Below, piece by piece: positions 1-5,608 of a stretch of DNA of 13,138 nt. The position numbers were made by a program, and so were the translations under genes. Each line of letters starts with the position of its first letter. Positions within the stretch are counted from its first letter, which is position 1. Origin of the DNA: JAVBMP01 sp031552315. GTDB lineage: Bacteria; Desulfobacterota; Desulfovibrionia; Desulfovibrionales; Desulfovibrionaceae. The DNA is taken from NCBI GenBank assembly GCA_031552315.1, contig JAVBMP010000100.1:1-13138 (forward strand). The letters run 5' to 3'. The notes beneath the pieces were generated by a model. That model had not been told where the DNA came from and ran no database searches. It saw only the letters and a program-made list of their open reading frames with translations.

Positions 1-1
1 T

Positions 2-241
2 CCTGCGGTGGCCGAGCACATCAAAAAATGCGGTGCGGAACTTCTATATTTGCCTCCATACAGTCCAGACCTTAATCCTATCGAAAATCTGTGGAGCAAA
101 GTCAAGCAGTTGCTGCGCGGCATGGAAATGCGCACCTATGAAGCCTTGGAAAAAGGCATCGCCAGCGCACTTGATATGGTTTGCGCGAGCGATGCCCATG
201 GGTGGTTTAAAAATTGTGGATATGAACTATTTCAAGAGTAA
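2..241 (+). CDS. IS630-family transposase, C-terminal part (5' end outside window)
   Basis: The reading frame is open from the window edge to a TAA at 239-241 and is read as the C-terminal end of a DDE transposase. The stretch LPPYSPDLNPIENLW (about nt 50-94) is the hallmark of IS630/Tc1-mariner transposases. The Glu of NPIEN (codon 83-85) is expected to be the third catalytic DDE residue, and the rest is a short helical tail. In this family the enzyme cuts at the ends of its element and inserts into TA dinucleotides. The first two acidic residues and any upstream ORF lie outside the window, so I cannot tell whether the gene is intact or whether expression needs a frameshift, as in some IS630 elements. 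The stop codon lies inside the terminal inverted repeat at 226-249. The family call is secure; the subgroup is not determined. Confidence 0.9.
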   Translation, partial: PAVAEHIKKCGAELLYLPPYSPDLNPIENLWSKVKQLLRGMEMRTYEALEKGIASALDMVCASDAHGWFKNCGYELFQE

Positions 242-249
242 AATGCCTA
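226..249 (+). mobile_element. Right terminal inverted repeat of the IS630-type element
   Basis: Immediately around the transposase stop the sequence reads ACTATTTCAAG, one variable base, GTAAA, then ATGC and CTA. It ends in TA at 248-249, the expected target-site dinucleotide. The same ACTATTTCAAG-N-GTAAA block forms one end of both 127-bp elements in this window (ending at 5587 and beginning at 12873), which is how I placed the IS boundary. Read from outside in, it aligns with the other element end (5461-5482) at 18 of 22 columns with one gap. The opposite IS end is outside the window, so the terminal inverted repeat is inferred rather than seen as a pair. Confidence 0.7.
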
Positions 250-259
250 GCTGCCAGTT

Positions 260-301
260 TGCCCGTTTTTGCGGGCATTTTGCCTGGCTTTTCATGCCAG
301 G
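260..301. terminator. Two small hairpins between the IS end and rnhB, possible terminator
   Basis: Two adjacent stem-loops are visible: TGCCCG/CGGGCA (260-265 with 272-277) and CCTGGC/GCCAGG (283-288 with 296-301). Read on the plus strand, the first is followed by only four T (278-281). On the minus strand, downstream of rnhB, neither hairpin has a T tract. They may end transcription from either side weakly, or simply be structured intergenic sequence. Confidence 0.4.
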
Positions 302-318
302 ACAGCTGCGCAATTGCC

Positions 319-1254
319 TTATGTTGCCGGCTTTACCCGCGCGAAGGTTTGGCGGTGTATGGGGCAGGGGCCGTGCGTTTGCAGGGCGGCAAGGTGTTCC
401 GCCGTGCCGTAGCCTTTGTGGGCGGCAAAATTGTATTCCGGGTACAGGCGGTGCATTTCTTCCATAAACTGGTCACGCCGGGTTTTGGCAATGATGGAAG
501 CGGCGGAAATGCCGGGCAGCAGGGCATCCCCTTTGATTATGGCCCGTTGTTCCGGCAGGGGGAATTTTGCCCCGGCCATTTGCCAGAACAGGGGCGGTAT
601 GCGGTGGTTGCCGTCTATGAGCAGAGGAATGTGGGCCAGGGGGGCCAGAGCGGGCGCAGGCAGGCCGGGCAAGCGGGTTTGGGCTTGCAGGCCTGGCAAT
701 TCGTAAAGGGCCAGCACCGCCCGGCTCATGGCAAGGAAGGTAGCGTTAAGGATGTTCAGTTTGTCTATTTCTTCCGGCCAGGCCTGGCCTACGGCAAAGT
801 AAAAGTTGTTATCTTCCAGCGCCTGAGCCAACTGGACGCGTTTTTCCGCCTTAAGGGTTTTGGAATCGGCCAGGCCGGGCACCGGGCTTGCCCCTTCCGG
901 AATATTTCCGGGCCAAAAAAGGGCGGCGGCCATTACCGGCCCGGCCAGGCAGCCGCGCCCGGCTTCATCCACACCTATATACGGGCCAATATAGGAACCG
1001 GTGTATGAGGCGTAATCTCTGGCATAAGGGGCGACCTGCCGTTCCATTTCTGACGGCAGGCCGGGCAGCATGACGGCTAGTTGCCCGGCTAGTTGTCCGG
1101 ATAGTTGTCCGGATAGTTGCCCGGATATATGTTGGGGCGGCTGGCCGGGAAGCTGATTGCCCGGCCGGCCGGCGTGCGTTTTCTTTTTCATGGCCGGTTT
1201 GTTGGCTTGCAAGTTTTGCGGCGCGCCGGACAATTTCAGGCCGTTGCGCCGCAA
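319..1254 (-). CDS. rnhB: Ribonuclease HII
   Basis: RNase HII is a cytoplasmic, metal-dependent enzyme that nicks RNA-DNA hybrids and starts removal of misincorporated ribonucleotides. The active site is visible with this numbering: D96-E97 in GVDEAGRGCLAGPV, D214 in LLIDGN, and D261 in AASIIAKTRRD. The conserved HKGYGTAEH follows at 279-287. The protein is 311 residues from the TTG at 1254, against about 200 for the family. The excess is an N-terminal low-complexity region (1-90) with four tandem GQL units, plus a Pro/Leu-rich insert before D214. No start has a convincing ribosome binding site. ATG codons at 1191, 1071 and 1047 are alternatives, and the last two would give a near-normal length. 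It lies 4 nt after the DinB-like gene and probably ends the rlmD transcript. Function is sure; start is uncertain. Confidence 0.93.
   Translation of the reverse strand: MRRNGLKLSGAPQNLQANKPAMKKKTHAGRPGNQLPGQPPQHISGQLSGQLSGQLAGQLAVMLPGLPSEMERQVAPYARDYASYTGSYIGPYIGVDEAGRGCLAGPVMAAALFWPGNIPEGASPVPGLADSKTLKAEKRVQLAQALEDNNFYFAVGQAWPEEIDKLNILNATFLAMSRAVLALYELPGLQAQTRLPGLPAPALAPLAHIPLLIDGNHRIPPLFWQMAGAKFPLPEQRAIIKGDALLPGISAASIIAKTRRDQFMEEMHRLYPEYNFAAHKGYGTAEHLAALQTHGPCPIHRQTFARVKPAT
1079..1126. repeat. 12-bp tandem repeat (4 units) in the rnhB N-terminus
   Basis: There are four consecutive 12-bp units of the form AGTTGYCCGGMT: 1079-1090, 1091-1102, 1103-1114 and 1115-1126. They differ only at two positions. 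On the minus strand they encode a repeated (S/A)GQL. The unit length keeps the frame, so copy-number change would lengthen or shorten the protein without a frameshift. Confidence 0.85.
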
Positions 1255-1258
1255 AGCT

Positions 1259-1744
1259 TTAAACGCCGTAAAGACCTTTCAGGCCACGGTCACGCAGGTT
1301 GGCGTCAAAAGAACCCAGGTGGTAGAACACGTGGGCGATAATCATTTCCACCACATCCATATGCGTCATGGGCTTGTTCAGGCGTTGGCTGGCCCCTTCA
1401 TGCGGCAGCAGAAGTTTTGCGTCATCCATGCCCTTCATGTAGTCGGCGAAATAGGCCTTCAGGGTGTTGTTGTAATCCGTCAATTTGGCCTTGCTGAGGG
1501 GTTGTTCCGGAAACTTGCACATAAAAAGCGTATCCATATCATACAGCTGGTGTTTGGGCGGCTCATTCAGCGCCATGACCAGCGTTTCAACACAGGCCAT
1601 CAGGTGGTAATATTGCAGCCATACCGGGTAGCCGCCGGCAACGCTTTGCCAGAGGTCTTCCGGGCAGTCGGTCAGGAATTTGTCCATCATGTCCTGCCCA
1701 CGGTTAAAGCTGCGTTCCAGTTTTTCAACGTAATTTCTGCTCAT
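1259..1744 (-). CDS. DinB-family (DinB/DfsA-like four-helix) protein
   Basis: The product is a 161-residue soluble protein with the pattern of the DinB superfamily, a four-helix bundle that usually binds a divalent metal through three histidines. The likely ligands are H47 (in YYHLMACVETL) and H138 and H142 (in IIAHVFYHLGSFDANLRDRGL). Members include DNA-damage-induced proteins and thiol transferases, but this protein's substrate cannot be told from sequence. No signal peptide or membrane segment is visible. The ATG at 1744 is preceded by GGAGAA with 4-5 nt spacing, so the start is well supported. It lies 52 nt after the ASKHA gene, far enough for its own promoter (a weak candidate is listed), and 4 nt before rnhB. 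The family call is fairly sure; the role is unknown. Confidence 0.75.
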   Translation of the reverse strand: MSRNYVEKLERSFNRGQDMMDKFLTDCPEDLWQSVAGGYPVWLQYYHLMACVETLVMALNEPPKHQLYDMDTLFMCKFPEQPLSKAKLTDYNNTLKAYFADYMKGMDDAKLLLPHEGASQRLNKPMTHMDVVEMIIAHVFYHLGSFDANLRDRGLKGLYGV

Positions 1745-1762
1745 GCCGTTCTCCGTATCGGG

Positions 1763-1791
1763 TTGATATATTAAATGAGGCCATTGTGCAA
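1763..1791 (-). promoter_or_regulatory. Possible weak sigma70 promoter for the DinB-like gene and rnhB
   Basis: In the 52-nt gap upstream of the DinB-like start, the minus strand shows TTGCAC (1786-1791), a 17-nt spacer and TATCAA (1763-1768). An overlapping TATATC (1765-1770) has a 15-nt spacer. Both boxes are only partial matches, so this is tentative. Confidence 0.25.
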
Positions 1792-1796
1792 CGGTC

Positions 1797-3974
1797 TCAA
1801 AGGGGGAAATTCATGTGACGGACAAAATTTCGCATAAAATCCGGCTGGTCGGTAATGGCCAGGGTTTTTACCCGGCTGGCCCAGCGCGTCAGGCCGGGCC
1901 GCAGTTCCGGGTGGCGCAAAAGCAGGGCCGCCCCGGACAAAGACGCGTTGCCCACAGCGCGTAAGCGTCCGCCAGTGCCGGGCGGCACAAAGCCAAGGCC
2001 TTCCAGCGCTTCCGGCGGGCAGTGGAAACCCAGCGCCCCGGCCAAAAATATACCCTTTAGGCCGGAAAAAGGCAATGCCGCTTCCGCCAGCAAAATTTGC
2101 AGGGCCAGGCTGAAAGAGGCCTTGATTTTAAGCAGTTCTTCCACATCTCCAGCGGCAAGGAACAGGGTTTGACCTGCCTGGCTGTTTCCGGCCTGGCTGT
2201 TTCCTGCCGGGCCGCTTCCGGCCGGGAACATTCCGTTGGGGCGGCCTTGCGCCTGGCCGCTTCCTGCCGGATTGCTTCCTGCCGGATTGCTTCCCGCCGG
2301 GCTGCTTTCAGGCCGGGCGGCGCAGGAAGGGCAAGGGCACAGGCGGCTGTGTTCCGCGCTGGCCGCCGCTTCCGGGGCATATACCCTGAAGGCGGCTTCG
2401 CCGGAAGGCAGGGTGAAGAAATTGCGGGCCAGACGTTGGCCCAGAGCGCCTGACGGGTTTGCTTCAAAGCTTCCGTCCGCCCTTAACAGGCCGTGTTTGC
2501 GCAAAAGATGCAGAAGTTGCAAATAGGCGGCCCCGCTTATGCCGCGCGGGTGGGCGTTGCGGCCCGGGGCTTCCGCGCCGTCCGTTTTTTTACCGCTTTG
2601 CCCTTCAGCTTGAAACAGCAGTGGCAGCAGGCCTTGCGGGCCAAGCTGGAAGCCGGTTATGGCCCCTTCTCTGGCTTCTGTGCCGCAGGCCAGGCCGCTT
2701 CCTTCCAAAGCCGGGCCAAGGGGTATGCTGGTTGCTAGGGCCTTTTCCGGGTTCAGGGCCAGAATAAATTCCCCGTTGGTGCCAAGGTCGGCCAGCAGGA
2801 AGGGGAAGGGGGAAAGCCCCGGGCCGGGCCGCATGGCTATGGAGGCGTAGCCCGCGCTGAGGTCGCCGCCCACGAAGGGGGAAATTAGCGGGGCCACCCA
2901 GACTGGCGGCAGGCCGGGAAGCTGTTCATATTGCCCGCCCGTGTAATCCAGCCGGTAGGGGGCCGCGCGCAGGCCGCTTGCGTCTTTGTTCAGTAAAATC
3001 ATGGTCATGGCCGGGTTGGCGGCCAGGCATATTTCCCGGCACATTCCGCCGGGCTGGCGGCGCAGGTAGCCGCGCAGGGCCGCCAGACTCAACTGGTGAA
3101 GTTGCTTGCGCCCTTCCGCGCTTGCGGCCAGGGCCAGGCGCGACATAATATCACTGCCCGCGCCCATTTGCGGGTTTACGGTTTTGAAGTCCGCGAAATC
3201 CGTTTGGGCCGGCCTGGAAAGGCTGACAGGCCCGCCGGAACTGCCTGGCCCGGAATGCTTGTCTGGCCCGGAATGTCTGTCTGGCCCGGAAGCTTCGCCG
3301 CTTTCTCCGGCATTGTCCAGCCGGGCAAAGTGCAATGACGTGCTGCCAAAATCCACCGCCATAGCCCAGGCCGGGCCGTTCATTGACGCGGCTGGTTTTG
3401 CCGTGGCGGCATCTTGGGGCTGTTCATTGTTCGGGGCGCCACTGTTTGGGGCGTCATTGCCTGAAGCTTCATTCAACTGAACCCAGGGCGGAAGTTCCAG
3501 TCGCAGCCCTTCTTCCGGCTGGCGCAGGCAGCTTAAACGCCAGCCTTCGGCCAGTTCTTGCGGGGTAAGGACTGTTTGTTCCTTTGGGAGAACGGGCGGG
3601 ATAGCAAAGGGAAGAACGGGGTTGAGAGCGGCGGGCAAAATCACCGGCACACCAGCGGATGGAGCATCGGGCGGGACGCCGGGGGTGGCATCGGCGCCTG
3701 GCTGGACTGGGGCATCTGGCGAGGCATTGGGCGTGACGTCCGGCGCGGCATTGGGCCGGGCCAGATAGCGCACCCGGCAGCGCCCGCAGCGCCCCAGGGC
3801 GGAGCAGAGCGGGGGCGGCGTAAAAAGGCCGGAAAGGTAGATGGCCTGCATAAGCGTAGGCCCGCCGGAGCCTGGGGCGGAAATATCAAAGGAATGCTCG
3901 CCCAGCCGGACAGTGAAGTTGCAAGGCGCGGCGTGCACGGGTGGCCCTGTTAGCGGGTAAGCAGGGCCACGCAT
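1797..3974 (-). CDS. 2Fe-2S ferredoxin / ASKHA-domain protein (DUF4445, corrinoid-activator type)
   Basis: The 725-residue protein has two parts. Residues 15-165 resemble a plant-type [2Fe-2S] ferredoxin with C57, C63, C66 (PLCSALGRCGRCRV) and C149 (RLSCLRQ) as cluster ligands. From about 203 an ASKHA (actin/sugar kinase/Hsp70) ATPase core follows, with the nucleotide motifs AVDFGSTS (206-213) and LADLGTNGE (394-402), plus PFVGGDLSAG (366-375) and SGLACGTEAREGAITG (426-441). This architecture matches reductive activators of corrinoid proteins (RamA/RACE-like), which use ATP and an Fe-S cluster to reduce inactive Co(II) corrinoid. No methyltransferase or corrinoid gene is nearby, so the substrate is unknown. 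Low-complexity inserts separate the third and fourth cluster cysteines (72-135), follow the first ATPase motif (222-250) and occupy 540-601. The start overlaps rlmD by 25 nt; a GTG at 3938 is an alternative. Confidence 0.82.
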   Translation of the reverse strand: MRGPAYPLTGPPVHAAPCNFTVRLGEHSFDISAPGSGGPTLMQAIYLSGLFTPPPLCSALGRCGRCRVRYLARPNAAPDVTPNASPDAPVQPGADATPGVPPDAPSAGVPVILPAALNPVLPFAIPPVLPKEQTVLTPQELAEGWRLSCLRQPEEGLRLELPPWVQLNEASGNDAPNSGAPNNEQPQDAATAKPAASMNGPAWAMAVDFGSTSLHFARLDNAGESGEASGPDRHSGPDKHSGPGSSGGPVSLSRPAQTDFADFKTVNPQMGAGSDIMSRLALAASAEGRKQLHQLSLAALRGYLRRQPGGMCREICLAANPAMTMILLNKDASGLRAAPYRLDYTGGQYEQLPGLPPVWVAPLISPFVGGDLSAGYASIAMRPGPGLSPFPFLLADLGTNGEFILALNPEKALATSIPLGPALEGSGLACGTEAREGAITGFQLGPQGLLPLLFQAEGQSGKKTDGAEAPGRNAHPRGISGAAYLQLLHLLRKHGLLRADGSFEANPSGALGQRLARNFFTLPSGEAAFRVYAPEAAASAEHSRLCPCPSCAARPESSPAGSNPAGSNPAGSGQAQGRPNGMFPAGSGPAGNSQAGNSQAGQTLFLAAGDVEELLKIKASFSLALQILLAEAALPFSGLKGIFLAGALGFHCPPEALEGLGFVPPGTGGRLRAVGNASLSGAALLLRHPELRPGLTRWASRVKTLAITDQPDFMRNFVRHMNFPL
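2172..2306. repeat. In-frame PAGS / AGNSQ minisatellite in the ASKHA gene
   Basis: The sequence is built from short repeated units such as GCTTCCTGCCGGATT (15 bp, about 2259-2300) and related CTGGCTGTTTCCGGC-type units (about 2172-2231). On the minus strand it encodes runs of PAGSN and AGNSQ at residues 556-601. This is an inserted linker within the ATPase region and is not part of the conserved fold. Confidence 0.75.
3237..3287. repeat. 18-bp repeats (HSGPD linker) in the ASKHA gene
   Basis: Near-identical units of the form TGGCCCGGAATGYYTGTC recur, encoding a repeated HSGPD at residues 230-246 on the minus strand. It sits just after the first ASKHA nucleotide motif. Confidence 0.65.
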
Positions 3975-5344
3975 TCAACATGCGGGGTATGCGGGAACAT
4001 GTCCACGGCCCGGATGGCCCGCAGGCTGTATTCCGGGGCCAGTTGCTTCAGGTCGCGGGCCAGGGTGGCCGGGGCGCAGGAAACGCAAATTATGCCGCGC
4101 GGGGCGCGTTCCTTGATAATGCGCAATACATCCGGGTGCATACCGGCGCGGGGCGGGTCACACACAATAATATCCGGCCGGGTTTTTTCTCTCGCCAGGC
4201 TTTTTTCCGCCTCGCCTTCACAAAAACGGCAATTGGCTATGCCCAGGCGGCGGGCATTGTCTATGCCCACGCGCACCGCGTCCTTGTTTTGTTCAAAGGC
4301 CACAACCTTTTGCAATTCCGGCGCAAGGCGCAGCGCAAAAAAGCCGGAACCGCAATAAATATCCCACAATGTGCCCGGCAATTCCGCGCCGGAAGGGGCC
4401 AACAGGCGGAAGAGTTCATGCAGGGCTTCCGCCAGCAGGGTTGCGGCCCCGGTGTTGGTTTGCATGAAGGCGGAAGGGGGAAAGGCCAGGTTCAGCGGCC
4501 CGAACTGTTCATAAAGCAGATCCGCCCCTTGCTGGAAAAGCCGCCGTTCCCCTTGGGCAATGGCGCTTTTGTGGCGGCGCACAGAATGAATAAAGGTGGT
4601 TACGCCAATATCTTGCAAGGCGTCCGCCAATTCCTTCACCATATTTTGCGGCGGCGGGGCAAAACTTATAAGTTCTACCGCAAGCTGTTGCCCGTTGGCC
4701 TGTTCCGCAACAATATGGCGCGGTTCACGCACAATCAGGTGGCGCAGGTTGCCGCTGCGTCCGTCCCAGGCCGTCAGCTTGTTCCGTTTGGCCCAGTTTA
4801 CGGCTTCTTGCAGCGCGGCGGTGGCCTGGGGCGATTGCAGGCGGCAGCGGCTGATGGGCTCTACCTGGCGGGACGCGCGGCGGCGCAGGCCAAGGCAGAG
4901 TTCCCCTTCTTGCAGCGCGAAGACATATTCCATTTTGTTGCGGTATTCCGTAACTTCCGGCGAGGGTATAACTTGCAGGTTTTCCAGCGCCTTCAGGGCT
5001 TCCGGCTGGGAAATTCCGCCAAGGCGCTTCAGGTTTTCTTTAATTTGCCCGGCCTTCCAGTCCAGTTGGGCGGGGTATTGCAGGTTTTGCCAGGCGCAGC
5101 CGCCGCAGGCCCCGAAGTGCGGGCAAAACGGTTCCGCCGCCTGTGGCGATGGGGCAAGGGTTTGCAGGACAACGGCCCTTGCGAAGCGTGTGGCAAGGCT
5201 TTCAACCCGCGCCAGCACCCGTTCACCGGGCAGGCCTTTGTCAAGAAAATATACCAGGCCGTCATGGCGGGCAATGGCCCCGCCTTCAACGGTCAGATCT
5301 GAGACAACCAGTTCAAGCTGGTTTCCGGGTTGGGCTGGTTGCAT
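3950..5344 (-). CDS. rlmD: 23S rRNA (uracil-C5)-methyltransferase RlmD/RumA
   Basis: This SAM-dependent enzyme methylates C5 of a uracil in 23S rRNA (U1939 in E. coli). From the ATG at 5344 the protein is 464 residues, normal for the family. An N-terminal TRAM-like RNA-binding domain (about 9-62) comes first. The [4Fe-4S] ligands follow at C74, C80 and C83 (FCPHFGACGGC), with C167 (ISRCRL) as the probable fourth. The methyltransferase domain shows the SAM loop DIYCGSGFF (328-336), CDPPRAG (395-401) and the catalytic-cysteine motif VSCAPATLARD (C423). I chose 5344 because AAGG lies 5 nt upstream and the TRAM domain starts just after. The frame stays open back to 5500, but that part is inside the MITE and is not conserved-looking. 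RlmC is an alternative, but RlmD fits better. It overlaps the ASKHA gene by 25 nt. Confidence 0.9.
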   Translation of the reverse strand: MQPAQPGNQLELVVSDLTVEGGAIARHDGLVYFLDKGLPGERVLARVESLATRFARAVVLQTLAPSPQAAEPFCPHFGACGGCAWQNLQYPAQLDWKAGQIKENLKRLGGISQPEALKALENLQVIPSPEVTEYRNKMEYVFALQEGELCLGLRRRASRQVEPISRCRLQSPQATAALQEAVNWAKRNKLTAWDGRSGNLRHLIVREPRHIVAEQANGQQLAVELISFAPPPQNMVKELADALQDIGVTTFIHSVRRHKSAIAQGERRLFQQGADLLYEQFGPLNLAFPPSAFMQTNTGAATLLAEALHELFRLLAPSGAELPGTLWDIYCGSGFFALRLAPELQKVVAFEQNKDAVRVGIDNARRLGIANCRFCEGEAEKSLAREKTRPDIIVCDPPRAGMHPDVLRIIKERAPRGIICVSCAPATLARDLKQLAPEYSLRAIRAVDMFPHTPHVECVALLTR

Positions 5345-5460
5345 GGGTACCTTCGTTGTGAATGCCTTCGGCGACCAAGGGCTCCGCGTAACAGGGCCTT
5401 GGAACACGCTGTGGGAAATGATTTCCCCCAGACCCTTTCGGCAGGGTTGGAGTGTGGAAT
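5345..5460 (-). other. 5' leader region of rlmD
   Basis: This 116-nt stretch separates the MITE from the rlmD start. It contains a perfect short palindrome GGGAAAT-G-ATTTCCC (5413-5427) and a CCAAGG/CCTTGG stem (5375-5380 with 5397-5402). I see no convincing -35/-10 pair and no known riboswitch pattern. Transcription may enter from the upstream operon through the MITE, or from a promoter I cannot recognise. Confidence 0.35.
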
Positions 5461-5587
5461 TAGAGCAATTTACGATTGAAATGAGTGAATTGCTCAGCAA
5501 GGATTTGTCTTCAAATCCTTGCCGCGGAATAGTCGTAGGCGAGCTTTGCTCGCCGTTAAGCGACTATTTCAAGCGTAAACCACTCTA
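5461..5587 (-). mobile_element. 127-bp MITE-like element, copy 1 (IS630/Tc1-type ends)
   Basis: This is a non-coding 127-bp element that recurs, inverted, at 12873-12999 with a single base difference (5527 G against the equivalent of A). Both ends are TA (5461-5462 and 5586-5587). The 22-bp ends, 5461-5482 and 5566-5587, are imperfect inverted repeats with 18 of 22 matching. Inside are three hairpins: GAGCAATT/AATTGCTC (5463-5470 with 5488-5495); GCAAGGATTTG/CAAATCCTTGC with a 4-nt loop (5497-5507 with 5512-5522); and a two-part stem of 10 bp (5526-5535 with 5561-5570) topped by GGCGAGC/GCTCGCC with loop TTT (5538-5554). One end matches the IS630 end at 226-249. It lies between the TerC-CBS gene and rlmD. 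The strand is given so that the copies are opposite; the true orientation is arbitrary. Confidence 0.88.
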
Positions 5588-5608
5588 ATGTTAATTTAGT
5601 TGAAGCTG

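Noticed and set aside
1079..1126. The 12-bp tandem repeats as a CRISPR or iteron array
   Set aside because: There are no spacers, the unit is short and in frame with rnhB, and no replication or cas gene is present.
3941..5302. A 453-residue open frame on the plus strand opposite rlmD, with similar long frames opposite the TerC-CBS gene (5600-6964) and rnhB (259-1008)
   Set aside because: These are antisense shadows of well-recognised genes in GC-rich DNA. Their translations have no domain pattern and are biased to Gly, Arg and Gln.
5345..5500. An rlmD start at 5500, extending the protein by 52 residues
   Set aside because: The extension begins inside MITE copy 1 and is not family-like, while the ATG at 5344 has a good ribosome binding site and gives a normal length.
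5461..5587. The 127-bp element as a plain Rho-independent terminator
   Set aside because: No hairpin is followed by a T tract, and the recurrence with TA ends and terminal inverted repeats is better explained by a mobile element, though a secondary terminator role remains possible.
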